Source: a virus. Taken from it: 44,827 nucleotides of DNA. Location of the stretch: the IMG/VR virus record IMGVR_UViG_3300037628_000762, positions 1 through 44,827 of that record; one strand, written 5' to 3'. Position numbers and translations under genes: made by a program. Under the pieces are notes generated by a model that had not been told where the DNA came from, did not search any database, and worked only from the letters and a program-made list of their open reading frames with translations. Positions within the stretch are counted from its first letter, which is position 1, and the number at the start of each line of letters is the position of its first letter. Below, piece after piece: positions 14,591 to 23,400 of this stretch.

Positions 14591-14884
14591 CTATTTCGTT
14601 GCCGGTCCCTGACGTGCCCGGCTTGAGGTGCGCTCCGATGGTCGGCACCTACGCTGCCCCTCAACGCTTTTGCTCAACGGGGGCAAGTGTTGATAACCAG
14701 GTCCCTCAGCATCGCACCCCCATTGTGGGGCACAGTCTTCACACAACTCGCCTTCCCAAAGGCATACTTTTTCCCAACCGTCGCTAACATTTCGCACCAC
14801 CACATTAAGAGTGACCGAGTGCACAAGATGGTAGTTTTCGTTTTCACCTTTGTCGTTGTTATTGCAGTTGTCACATTGTTTCAT
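14591..14884 (-). CDS. Hypothetical cysteine-containing protein, 97 aa
   Basis: Start ATG at 14884, eight bases after GGAG. The N-terminal two thirds look coding: CDNCNNNDKG near the start and CEDCAPQWGC in the middle frame a possible zinc site around a beta-rich segment (HLVHSVTLNVVVRNV). The C-terminal tail is Arg/Ser-rich and lies just before the structured-RNA region. A terminator-like hairpin upstream suggests reduced or separate expression. Unknown family. Confidence 0.6.
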   Translation of the reverse strand: MKQCDNCNNNDKGENENYHLVHSVTLNVVVRNVSDGWEKVCLWEGELCEDCAPQWGCDAEGPGYQHLPPLSKSVEGQRRCRPSERTSSRARQGPATK

Positions 14885-14936
14885 TGTCTGCACTCCAACA
14901 TACGAGAGCCGTCATCGCCACCATAGTAGAGAAAAG

Positions 14937-14971
14937 AAAGCACCGCTCACCCGAGAGCGAAACGGTGCTTT
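14937..14971 (-). terminator. Intrinsic terminator-like hairpin
   Basis: AAAGCACCG (14937-14945) pairs with CGGTGCTTT (14963-14971). On the minus strand the hairpin is followed by TTCTTTTCTC. It lies just after the stop codon at 14992 and would end or attenuate transcription before the cysteine protein and the structured-RNA cluster. Confidence 0.7.
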
Positions 14972-14991
14972 CCGGAGGGGAGAAGAAGCCA

Positions 14992-15387
14992 TTATGGATC
15001 ATTCGCCGCGTTAGTGATGGCCCGGCGAGCAGAGACAACTGTCTCAGAGTCTTCCAGTGACACACGGAAATCCGAATCAAGGAAGATTCCAGACTGGAAG
15101 ATTCCAGAATCAAACATAGCTACTAGTGCCTCGCACGCCTCCAGCAGCCTGTCGTGCGAGGCAAGCTTCCGCCGATTGACATCACCGGGGCACTTCGGAT
15201 CGCTGCATTCGTGGGGGGCCGTGGGTGCGAGGGCGACAAGATGGGCGTTGGCTTTGCCTTCTTCATTAACCATCGTACCTGCGTGGAGGATGTGGCAAAT
15301 TACTGATCCAGCTAAAGTGCCGACCGCGAAACCATTATCCCCGTAGTTTTTTACTTCCCATTTCTTCGGTGTGTGGCTCAACATCAT
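14992..15387 (-). CDS. Hypothetical protein, 131 aa
   Basis: The start at 15387 overlaps the preceding stop (ATGA). It begins MMLSHTPKKWEVKNYGDNGF, continuing the HTPxxW motif style of the gene before it. The middle has CSDPKCPGDVNRRKLASHDR; the helix LASHDRLLEACEALVAMFDS resembles a segment of the 107-residue protein downstream of 16311 (LRTSHDRLLAACKWLLTAMD). Short internal duplication: SGIFQSGIF. Function unknown. Confidence 0.75.
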   Translation of the reverse strand: MMLSHTPKKWEVKNYGDNGFAVGTLAGSVICHILHAGTMVNEEGKANAHLVALAPTAPHECSDPKCPGDVNRRKLASHDRLLEACEALVAMFDSGIFQSGIFLDSDFRVSLEDSETVVSARRAITNAANDP

Positions 15388-15515
15388 CTTGCTAACCCCG
15401 CTTCCCAAGTAACAGCTTGCGCCAACGCTATTAATGGTTCGCCAGCATCACGCACTATCCTATATGTATCAGCCACCTTCCACGGTCCCGGTGTGTGTTC
15501 CAGCTTCGTTGTCAT
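15384..15515 (-). CDS. Small HTPGPW-motif protein, 43 aa
   Basis: A short frame of 43 codons, MTTKLEHTPGPWKVADTYRI..., coupled by ATGA overlaps to genes on both sides. The HTPGPW motif is widespread in phage hypotheticals of unknown function, which makes this short gene credible. The neighbouring 131-residue protein begins with the related SHTPKKW. Confidence 0.75.
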   Translation of the reverse strand: MTTKLEHTPGPWKVADTYRIVRDAGEPLIALAQAVTWEAGLAR

Positions 15516-15988
15516 CGTGTCGCCTCCTCTCTTTTCTCCGGCTGGTAGTCTTCAAGCTTTTTCAGCACATCAGCACATTCCGGGTGAATCTTTGGGTATA
15601 CCGCGGCGATGTGCAGTGCAGGGACGTACGCTGAGTCCGGATGCGTTCGACAGTTTGGGGAGTACGATCGCACCTCAACAATCACCTTGTCATTTCCTAA
15701 ACATACCCCTAATTCCCATTTCGCTGCCATGTCCGGCGCCTTATCGGTATTGGCCTCTACTGTCTTGACAAAGATGGGCGTTCCGAAAATCTTAGCGACG
15801 GCGCGAACGTGCGCCGAAAACTCATGGATGTCCTCGCCGTGTGTAAACCAGTGCAATTCGCCCATAATGGGGCAGACTCTGAAAGGGATTTCAGGATGCT
15901 GTATGGCTATCGCCTCCGCCGCCTCCCCCCTGTGTAGCCATTCTCCTATATCCTCGCGCCATCGTTGGCAGGTCAGCGTGCTAGGCAT
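15512..15988 (-). CDS. Hypothetical protein, 158 aa
   Basis: The start at 15988 overlaps the preceding stop as TGATG, with GGAGA upstream. The product is mixed alpha/beta with scattered His and Cys (LHWFTHGEDIHEFSAHVRAV, SYSPNCRTHPDSAYVPALH) and ends in a charged helix (ADVLKKLEDYQPEKREEATR). No family assigned. Confidence 0.75.
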   Translation of the reverse strand: MPSTLTCQRWREDIGEWLHRGEAAEAIAIQHPEIPFRVCPIMGELHWFTHGEDIHEFSAHVRAVAKIFGTPIFVKTVEANTDKAPDMAAKWELGVCLGNDKVIVEVRSYSPNCRTHPDSAYVPALHIAAVYPKIHPECADVLKKLEDYQPEKREEATR

Positions 15989-16311
15989 CAGATGGTCTCC
16001 TTTGTCGTTTCAACTGACGCCTCTTCGGCGACAGCCGTTCTAAGTGCTGTTATGCAGGCTTTCGCTCCCGGTTCGTCTCGCATAGCAACCCAGATACCCA
16101 AGTTGCCGTCCATCGCTGTTAGTAGCCACTTGCACGCAGCCAGCAGCCTGTCGTGCGAGGTCCGCAGGCCGGGGACCGCGGCGATGAAGTCCGCAAGGGC
16201 ATCGCTACTGGCAATACAAATATACTCAGACACGTCAGGGGATTGGCTTGCAAATACCTCGCACCCGCGAGCTTCCCACAACTTCGCCATGAGTTCTTGA
16301 TCCGTCGTCAT
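15988..16311 (-). CDS. Hypothetical protein, 107 aa
   Basis: The ATG at 16311 overlaps the preceding stop (ATGA); the longer open frame up to 16812 is not needed. The helix LRTSHDRLLAACKWLLTAMD is similar to one in the gene at 14992-15387, so the two may be distant paralogues. No enzymatic motif seen. Confidence 0.75.
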   Translation of the reverse strand: MTTDQELMAKLWEARGCEVFASQSPDVSEYICIASSDALADFIAAVPGLRTSHDRLLAACKWLLTAMDGNLGIWVAMRDEPGAKACITALRTAVAEEASVETTKETI

Positions 16312-16598
16312 CCCGTCACCTCTTTTGCATACTTCATGATCAGTACGACGGCCGATGTGCTTGCGATTGCGATGATCGTTAGGGCAACGAGGCAACCCCA
16401 TAGGAGGGCCATGGATTCGCCGATCCCCCCCCCCGTGATTGTTCCGTTGAAACGTGTTCGATTCTCGTGTTCCGTCGTCACCGAGGGGGCTCCAAACTCT
16501 TCGTTGATCGTCTTTGCCCTGTTGGCTTCGCGGTGACTGAAGCCCCAGTCTGCCGAGCAATCGACGGTCTTTGTCGTGTGCCTCTGTTCCGTCGTCAT
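16308..16598 (-). CDS. Small membrane protein, 96 aa, one C-terminal TM helix
   Basis: Start ATG at 16598 behind GGGGACGCG. A hydrophilic N-terminal region of about 65 residues is followed by one strong membrane segment (ALLWGCLVALTIIAIASTSA) and a short basic tail. It could be a membrane anchor, an exclusion factor or an antiholin-type protein; its place right after the regulator gene at the head of the early operon argues against a late lysis role. An in-frame extension to 16766 exists without a better start. The 190 bases up to the regulator's stop hold no other clear gene. Confidence 0.7.
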   Translation of the reverse strand: MTTEQRHTTKTVDCSADWGFSHREANRAKTINEEFGAPSVTTEHENRTRFNGTITGGGIGESMALLWGCLVALTIIAIASTSAVVLIMKYAKEVTG

Positions 16599-16789
16599 CG
16601 CGTCCCCTTTCCGGATACTGTTGAACGTACAAGGGTCGATCGGGGCTACCGGGCGCTGTCGCGGAGGGTCGAAACAGCATGCCCGGGCCCCGAATCGGTT
16701 CAGAGGCGCCGGGCGTGGCGCGGCCATACTCGCCGGAGTTGCGACGGCATGTACAACCATCTCCACGAAGGAAGTCCCGGCGCCAAGTT

Positions 16790-16966
16790 CTAAGCCGCGG
16801 CCTCGCGTTCACGACGCTTGAGCTTCACCAGTTCCACGAGCGCGTATCGCATCACCGCTGCGTCGCTCTGGTCCGAGCGTCTGTCTCGCGCGGCGATCGG
16901 ACGGAGGAATTCCAGATCCTCCGTCGGGACTTTCGTGACCATCACAGTTTTGGATTCGATCGTCAT
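16790..16966 (-). CDS. Ribbon-helix-helix-like regulator, 58 aa
   Basis: Frame starting at the ATG at 16966: MTIESKTVMVTKVPTEDLEF... The pattern of a short beta strand, then two helices ending in a basic tail, fits the MetJ/Arc class in size and layout, though the match is by pattern only. It is the first gene of the early operon. The -10 element ends only six bases before its ATG, so its mRNA is probably leaderless, and the promoter carries a palindromic operator, both consistent with an autoregulating repressor. Confidence 0.6.
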   Translation of the reverse strand: MTIESKTVMVTKVPTEDLEFLRPIAARDRRSDQSDAAVMRYALVELVKLKRREREAAA

Positions 16967-16972
16967 GCTATA

Positions 16973-17001
16973 AACTTACCACAGATTTGCCATGCTGTCA
17001 A
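16973..17001 (-). promoter_or_regulatory. Sigma70-like promoter of the early operon
   Basis: On the minus strand TTGACA (17001-16996), 17-base spacer, TAAGTT (16978-16973), with TGTGG just before the -10. The predicted start is at or beside the ATG at 16966. It resembles the late promoter at 42721-42749. Confidence 0.7.
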
Positions 17002-17011
17002 GATAAATCTG
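16982..17011. promoter_or_regulatory. Palindromic operator over the early promoter
   Basis: CAGATTT (16982-16988) and AAATCTG (17005-17011) form a 7-base inverted repeat 16 bases apart, flanking the -35 box. Centre spacing is 23 bases, about two helical turns, suited to paired dimers of the regulator encoded just downstream. Confidence 0.6.
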
Positions 17012-17086
17012 AAAGTTTTTTCGCGGGAGGCAGGGAAACTCCGCTCATATCGCGATCACGCTCACCATTCGAGGCAAGCGGAGGGG

Positions 17087-17116
17087 TTGACAAATGCCAC
17101 CAGATCGGTGAAGATT
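17087..17116 (+). promoter_or_regulatory. Possible plus-strand promoter for the lipoprotein gene
   Basis: A perfect TTGACA lies at 17087-17092 with a weak -10 candidate (AAGATT, 17111-17116) 18 bases on. The AGGAG ribosome site follows at once, leaving a very short leader. The -10 is poor, so confidence is limited. Confidence 0.35.
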
Positions 17117-17128
17117 AGGAGACGTACC

Positions 17129-17398
17129 ATGAAGCGATCAGCGATTCTACTACTACTTGGCCTGACAGGGTGTGGGGCACTCGACAGCCCCCGTACAGTG
17201 GCACGGAAGGCGTGCCCGACGCTGACCAGTGCGGAGTTCGGGTTGCTGTACGATGCCAGCGCGGTACTTCGTGACAATGGCGCGACGAAAGAAGAGAGGC
17301 GTGCTCTAATCTGGAATCACTGCATAGACAACCCATTCTATGATGCCAACAGCGAGTGCCGCGATTGCAATCACGCCGTCATCAAAGCGGTCTGGTAG
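17129..17398 (+). CDS. Small secreted lipoprotein, 89 aa
   Basis: The only convincing plus-strand gene. MKRSAILLLLGLTGC is a short type II signal peptide with lipobox LTGC (Cys at 15). The mature part has four further Cys residues (KACP, NHCID, SECRDC), perhaps two disulfides. ATG follows GGAGACGTACC. It lies between the early operon's promoter and the convergent end of the late operon. A lone, oppositely oriented lipoprotein fits a moron such as a superinfection-exclusion or receptor-masking protein; an outer spanin is possible but no partner is adjacent. Confidence 0.8.
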   Translation: MKRSAILLLLGLTGCGALDSPRTVARKACPTLTSAEFGLLYDASAVLRDNGATKEERRALIWNHCIDNPFYDANSECRDCNHAVIKAVW

Positions 17399-17405
17399 CT
17401 GGTTC

Positions 17406-17615
17406 TCATGCCCCTCCACCGTCGCCAGCCGCCGGAAGTTTCGTCGCGTTAACCGTCCCTTGCGGGGCCTTCCGCATCACCTCCAGCACCCAAGCCACTC
17501 CGTACTTTACCGGTACTTCGCCGAGCACCTGCAATATCTTCTGAGCATCCGCAAGCGGTAACATGATGTGCGTCGGCGGTTGCGGGGGACCAATAACTTT
17601 CTCAACGTCAGCCAT
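17406..17615 (-). CDS. Hypothetical protein, 69 aa
   Basis: Last gene of the late operon; start ATG at 17615 behind GGAGG. Pro-rich N-terminus (IGPPQPPTHIMLPL), then a helix (DAQKILQVLGEVP) and a Gly-rich end. The N-terminal part may form a small strand; no family recognised. It converges with the lipoprotein gene, seven bases away. Confidence 0.72.
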   Translation of the reverse strand: MADVEKVIGPPQPPTHIMLPLADAQKILQVLGEVPVKYGVAWVLEVMRKAPQGTVNATKLPAAGDGGGA

Positions 17616-17618
17616 ATC

Positions 17619-17855
17619 TCAAACCTCCGGTACTTCCGCCAAGGCTACCACCATAGCGGCCCTCGCCGCCTGGTACAGCGGTGTGTACCTCGCCACAATC
17701 TGCTCCCAGTTCGCATCCGCGTTCAACGGTTCGTCCGGGTCGGTCCGGCGACGCACTTTCGACATCAGACGCTCCAACGCCCGGCACTTCTCTTGCAAGG
17801 TCGTCACTGTATCAAGGATACCCACTACGATCGCATGTTGTTCTGCTGTAACCAT
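17619..17855 (-). CDS. Hypothetical helical protein, 78 aa
   Basis: Start at 17855 (MVTAEQHAIVVGILDTV). Predicted helical with a coiled-coil-like middle (TLQEKCRALERLMSKVRRR). It sits directly after the tail fibre gene, a common place for fibre chaperones, but there is no sequence evidence for that role. Confidence 0.72.
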   Translation of the reverse strand: MVTAEQHAIVVGILDTVTTLQEKCRALERLMSKVRRRTDPDEPLNADANWEQIVARYTPLYQAARAAMVVALAEVPEV

Positions 17856-17869
17856 GTCATCACCACGCC

Positions 17870-20464
17870 TTATCTGACAATTGCAAAGTTACGCTCCACT
17901 CCCGCAACCTTCAGGGTCACGTAACCAGTCACCTCAGTATCTCCGGTCCCCGTAAAACTCTGATCTGCGAAATCAACATTCCCATCCCCGACGACGGCAC
18001 TCTCGATCACAAGGTCCGCTCCGCTGTAACTGATCTTGGCGTCTTCTCCGGTCCCGAACGTCACGCCGATCTCGTCCAGAGCCATCCACCAGTCGCCCTT
18101 GATTCGCCCCGCGTGATAGTTCACGGTCCCGTCCGTGAACTTCGCAGGATCGGGGGCTTCGTAAATGTCGATCATGAAGTAGTCGACCGTCGACGCGTTC
18201 AGGTCGACCTGAGTGACAGGATCGATAGCCACGAGCTGCAAGCCTACTTCCTTGTAGGTCTTTTCGGTGTCCGCCGATAGCCCCGACGTCCACTTCATCT
18301 CCGCGCTGAACGCCGTAATACCATGGGCGCCGGCTCCGCTCGTGCGATTCTCCCAGGCTATCACCTTGTTCACTACCGGTATCCCGGCGAAGCCGCTGTT
18401 GCTGTCGGTGAGCGTGAAAATCATGAGATCAAGAGCACCGCTACTCGACTCTGCGGTGAGGTTCACGTCGATTACGGGCCCGCCGGCAGTCATCGTGCCC
18501 AGGTATCGAATCGGCTTACTGGAAGCTGCGGTCGTCCCTGCAAGGCCAATGGCCGTCACCTCAAGCATACCGTCGATCAAGACGACGCCCGAACCGACAG
18601 CGGCGGGGGCGATGATCAGATCGGTCCCGTCGTAGTACACCTCGGCATCGCCGCCCGTTCCGAGGACGAGCTTCTTGTTGTCCGCCAGCTCGATCTGGTC
18701 GGCGGTAATCTGATTGGTGAATGTCACCCCCGCCGCCGGAGTGCTCTCCGCGATGTTGTCGCAGTAGAGCGTTCCTCCGAGTTCAATGTCATGCTGCACA
18801 CCGAGATCCGCCCCAACGCCGGATGTGTCGCATGCGATGTTGGGGAAGTGGCCAAGGCCTTGCCAGTACCCCACCGTGACAAAATTGGTATTGGGGGGTG
18901 CCGGACCTATGAGCAGCATGGAACGGGAATTGTACGTCGCGTTGCCTACGCCTGATTTCGGGAGCGCGAATCGCGCGGTACCACCCGTGGATTCCGTCCA
19001 GATGAATTCGATTTCACCGGTGACGGGGCCACTGATGTTTCGGCAGATGACGGCCCCGTCAAGATCAATAGCGCCTGCTTTGAAGGAAGTCCTACCGATT
19101 GCCGAGTTTCCCATCTGGATCATGCCGTAACTCGGAGTCGTAACATCTCCTACGCACAAATCGTATGTCGCGTATCCTCCGTCCCCAATCCCCGGAACCG
19201 ACATCACCCCCGCATCGGAGATGCCCGGCGTGCCCGTCTGTACGCCTTTAGCCCCGCCATCGCCGTACACAACCGCGTTGTCCGTCAGCGCCGCCGAAGC
19301 GGTTACATCACCGCCGCCCGGAGCGCCCCCGCCACCGGTCTCAGTGAATGGTGTGTGCCCGCGCAGGTCGACCGTTTCCTGTAAGATCATCCCGCCGGCT
19401 GTGTGCTGACAGACGAAAGCTGCGATCAGGAATCCAGTACTGGATTCGATGTTGAATTCCCGTGGAATCGAAAAGTTGGAATATCCCTCAACGTCCCTCT
19501 TGGCATTTGCAGCCGTGTTGTATTCGCCGGCGGGAAGGTTAAGCAGCATCAGCTCAACTGCTCCGGTTTTATTGGCTACGCCTACGAGTACGAACTTGAG
19601 GTACTTGTTGTTGCCAATCAAGGTCCCGTCCGAAAGCTTCGTAATCTCATTCAGACTGTGAACCACGGCGTACGCGGCATCCGGATCGTTCACCACAAGG
19701 ATCGGATCCCCGGCACCTGCGGTGTCCGAGTCCAAAGCCAGGAACGTGTGAGGGTGAATCTGTGATACTTCGCCCTCCGAAATTGAGACCCACAGATCGT
19801 TACCGTCCTGTGTGGCTGTCCCCTCCGTGCCATTGTGCCAAGTGGCCCCATCGGCGCGCAGCTTGACCATTATGTGCGTAAGGTGGCCTTGCCCGCTCGC
19901 ATCTGCCGCCTCATCGTTCCAATTCTGGTTGATGTACAGAAAGTCATTGCCCGCCGCCCCGGTATTGACCAGCGAAGCCGAGGGAACCAGAAAATACGCG
20001 ACTCGAATGTGCTCCGTGTCCGTATTCGGCCAGTCCGTCGTCGATTTCGTTAGCACCTTCGTACTCTGCAGGATGTAGATGAAGTTTTCCTGCGGACTGC
20101 TATCAGTTCCCGGGGTCAGCGCAATCGTCGCGGCCGGCGTGCAGTCTAACGTCGTCGGCCCGTCAGAGAAACTCATCGTGAGATCGCCGCCGCCGACTTG
20201 TTCGAGGGTCATCGTTATTGTCGCCCCGTCACTGGTCACCAACGCATCGAAACTCTCAACGAAACTCCCGTTAAAAAACGGGATGATGTCATCCAGCAGG
20301 ATTCCGTCCGCAGATACATTCCGCCCGTCGACCAGGCCATCCCTGAGCAGCACGTCCTCGACGAGCACCCCGTCATCCAGTACCGCCTCATCGAGCGTGG
20401 GAGCGAGTAGCCCGCCGTCGGCCTGAATGGTTCCGGTGTATCTTGTGCTGCCAACGTGGATCAT
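17870..20464 (-). CDS. Tail fibre / receptor-binding protein
   Basis: A protein of 864 residues, rich in Gly, Thr, Asp and beta-type sequence. Two copies of a fibre-type repeat are visible: KLVLGTGGDAEVYYDGTDLI and, near the C-terminus, VTFGTGEDAKISYSGADLVI, a motif common in environmental phage fibres. A Gly/Pro-rich linker (GGGGAPGGGD) divides the N-terminal and C-terminal parts. No enzymatic domain seen. The start overlaps the preceding stop (ATGA). It is the last large structural gene, next to the internal protein, as in many podoviruses, and likely decides host range. Confidence 0.8.
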   Translation of the reverse strand: MIHVGSTRYTGTIQADGGLLAPTLDEAVLDDGVLVEDVLLRDGLVDGRNVSADGILLDDIIPFFNGSFVESFDALVTSDGATITMTLEQVGGGDLTMSFSDGPTTLDCTPAATIALTPGTDSSPQENFIYILQSTKVLTKSTTDWPNTDTEHIRVAYFLVPSASLVNTGAAGNDFLYINQNWNDEAADASGQGHLTHIMVKLRADGATWHNGTEGTATQDGNDLWVSISEGEVSQIHPHTFLALDSDTAGAGDPILVVNDPDAAYAVVHSLNEITKLSDGTLIGNNKYLKFVLVGVANKTGAVELMLLNLPAGEYNTAANAKRDVEGYSNFSIPREFNIESSTGFLIAAFVCQHTAGGMILQETVDLRGHTPFTETGGGGAPGGGDVTASAALTDNAVVYGDGGAKGVQTGTPGISDAGVMSVPGIGDGGYATYDLCVGDVTTPSYGMIQMGNSAIGRTSFKAGAIDLDGAVICRNISGPVTGEIEFIWTESTGGTARFALPKSGVGNATYNSRSMLLIGPAPPNTNFVTVGYWQGLGHFPNIACDTSGVGADLGVQHDIELGGTLYCDNIAESTPAAGVTFTNQITADQIELADNKKLVLGTGGDAEVYYDGTDLIIAPAAVGSGVVLIDGMLEVTAIGLAGTTAASSKPIRYLGTMTAGGPVIDVNLTAESSSGALDLMIFTLTDSNSGFAGIPVVNKVIAWENRTSGAGAHGITAFSAEMKWTSGLSADTEKTYKEVGLQLVAIDPVTQVDLNASTVDYFMIDIYEAPDPAKFTDGTVNYHAGRIKGDWWMALDEIGVTFGTGEDAKISYSGADLVIESAVVGDGNVDFADQSFTGTGDTEVTGYVTLKVAGVERNFAIVR

Positions 20465-23400
20465 GCGGTCCTCGCAAGGTTCTCAAATGACAGGTTCGCC
20501 GGCAGCGTTTTGTGTTTTCGCGGTGTGACCATCGAGATCGGGCCGGCCTTTCGCTTCTTCGCTTCTTCACCCGTCCTGCGACGAATGCTCTGCAAAACGC
20601 CCTTAGGCTTGATCTCCTTGCCACCAGAACGCCGGTACGCCTGATTGTAGATGTCCAGCAGGTCCTGGAACCGATCGTTGCGATTCAAGCTCCTTGTGAG
20701 CGAACCGTATGAAATGCTTTTCGTTCTGCCATTCAGCAACCGATCCATCACACGCGCGACGGCCGGCTCTTTCTCAGCAAGGGCCCGAATCCGGTTGTAC
20801 GCATCCTGACGGGAAACGTAAGGGTTGCGGATGTTCACACCGAAGAGCGCCCCCGCGATGGCAGTCAGTACATGCTCATCGCTCTTGTCGCTGAACGCAC
20901 GCTGAAGACGCTGCCTCCCCCACGTGAAGCTCGTAGGGATCGGTGCGGACTCCCAGAGCATGTGGTTCGTCCACTTGACGATCTTCGTCTTGAGGCCGTC
21001 CTTGGGGTCGACGATTTGCCGACCGGTAAACAGGTTCTTGTTGTAGGTGAGATCGTTCCAGCCGGCTAACGGCGGATTCTGGAGTAGGAACGGCACCTCG
21101 ATCCGACCACTCTTGCCTGTCCCAAGATCGATGATCTTCTGAAGTTCATTCGCCATCGGAATGATGTAACGAAGATCGAGTTTCTGGACGGCACCATCCT
21201 TGTCACGCACAGGGAGAAGCGGCTCGAAGGAACTCCGTCGACTGTCGACGAGGTCCTTCTCGTCTTCATCCATGCCCAGATAGTAAGTCGAGAACGCCGT
21301 CATCGCACCGGGGATCGCCGCCCACTTCGCGAGTTTGAGCGGATGACGAATCATGGCTCGACCGACGATGCGAATTGCCTGCTCGTTGAAGGCAAGGAAG
21401 GGCCCGCCGACCGGCGAGCGGCTTACCTTCTTCGTCCAGGGATGAAGTTCCGCGTAGTTCGGGAACCACCGGTTGACTTCTCGGGCTGCGGTCTTCGCGT
21501 TCATGCCCTGGCTGCGATACTTCAGGAATGCTGCCAGTTTGAAGACCTGATCCTCGGCGTTATAAAGCCGCCCCAGTTTCTCGTGGAGGAGTTGTCCCAA
21601 CTTGATGAGGGCGAGATCCGGAGCGTCCCCTTTCTCCATGCGGACGAGAATCTGCTTGACCTCGTTGCCGTAGTATTCGCCACCGATCACTCCTTCACGC
21701 ACGAGCAAGCGGTAGTCAGACCCCTTCGCAATCAGGTCGGCCATCGCGGCCTTGTAGTATTTCAGGTTGCGTGGATCGTGAACCGCGACGCCGGCAAGAT
21801 CGGTAAACATGAAGTTCCCGAAGATGTTCCGCATGTGAGTCGGCGGGTTCCAGATCGTCTTGGACGCCTTCCACGCTTGGAGGTATGCCCCGTACCACCG
21901 CTCGATGAGCTTCGGAACCTTCGTCAGTTCGTTCACATCCTTCGCGATGTGCTTCGGCAGGTACCGGCCGGCGAGCACGCCGACGACGTTCTTGTCGCCC
22001 TTGACCTGCTCGAGGTTGTTCTCTTTCGCCCATTCGGCAATGACCTTGTCGCCGCCGATAGCTACGTCCGTGGGTGCATCTTCGGCGAACCGCTTGTCGA
22101 GAAGCCTGAAGACTCGCAGCGTCTCGGCGTTGTGCCGGGTCGTCGTGTAGCTCGTTGCCCAAACGAACATCGGGTTACGGCTGAATATCTTGATCCGTTC
22201 TGGCTCGGTAAGCTCTGGAATGAGCTTGACTCGTTTGGCGGCGGCGGCCTTCTTAAGATCACCTGCGGTAACACCACGCTCCAGGGCTTTCTTCTTGATG
22301 ACCGCAGTAAGCTCGTTACGAAGAAGCGCATCGTACGCTTCCCTTGCTTGGGTCTCGGTATCGAACTTGAAATGAGAACGTCCAACCTGCACCGCCCACT
22401 TATCACGTTTGAACTTAGTCTGTTTGTCGCGCAATTTGAGTCGTCGAGAGACGAGATTTTTGACGTGCTCGATTGGTCCTTTCGGAATGAATACCTCTTC
22501 CAAATACTTCCCGATGTTCGCGCGAGTCGATTCAGTGAGCGTCGTTTCACCGTGAACCTTGAGCAGTTCCTGGAGCCAATCGAGACTGGCTTTGTCTTGA
22601 AGAGCCCGGGCCTTGCGGACCCAGTTGGCCTGTCCTTCAGGAAGATCGTCAATCGGATGTCTGCCGACCATCGCTTGATGGATGTTGTAAAGTTCCTCGG
22701 AAGACACCACCTCCTTTTCGAGCCGGGTAATTTCTTTCCCCATCTCGTGCACGTCGACGCCAGCGAGGCCGACGCGGCCGCGACGCTGACGAAAGATGCG
22801 CTTAGCGAGTTCACGCTCCTTAACTCGCTCGGGGCTCCCCCGAACGTAGTTGGTGATCTTCCCCCAGACGTTATAGAGAGCGTCCGTCTCGGCCGGCCCG
22901 GCGACGGCACCCATCGACTCGGCGGACCGCGGCGGGGTGAAGCCGGTGGCCTCGATCAGCTTGTGCTTGCGGTCAAAAGCTTCGGCTTCAGTCTCTTGCT
23001 TGGCACCCTTAACCTCTTGTTCCACGGGCACTTGCGGCGGTTCGGCGGGCAGGGGTTCTACCGGGACCGCTTCTTTGGGCGGTCTTTCTGCGGAGGGAGG
23101 CCGCTCTTCACCTCTTCCCACGCCCGGCGGCTCGCCTCCAGGGGCGGGAGGCCCTGTTTCTTCAACTCCTCGAACCGCTTCTTCACCTGGGGGTATACGC
23201 AGGACATCGGAAGGCTCCTTTGGTGTGACGAGGGGCTCCTTTGGTGTGACGAGGGGCTCCACTACCGCTTTTTTGACCGTCTCCCTTTCTGTTTCACGTG
23301 GAATGACGGGCGTGACCCCCAGAGCCTCGCGCATCGCCTCCTCGCTAACCTCGACCGCCGGCTCGAAGGCAGACGGTTCACGCTGTGGCTGAGTCCGCTC

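Noticed and set aside
15988-16812. 274-codon version of the 107-residue gene
   Set aside because: The extension is Arg/Gly-rich antisense-like sequence crossing two other genes; the internal ATG at 16311 couples to the upstream stop.
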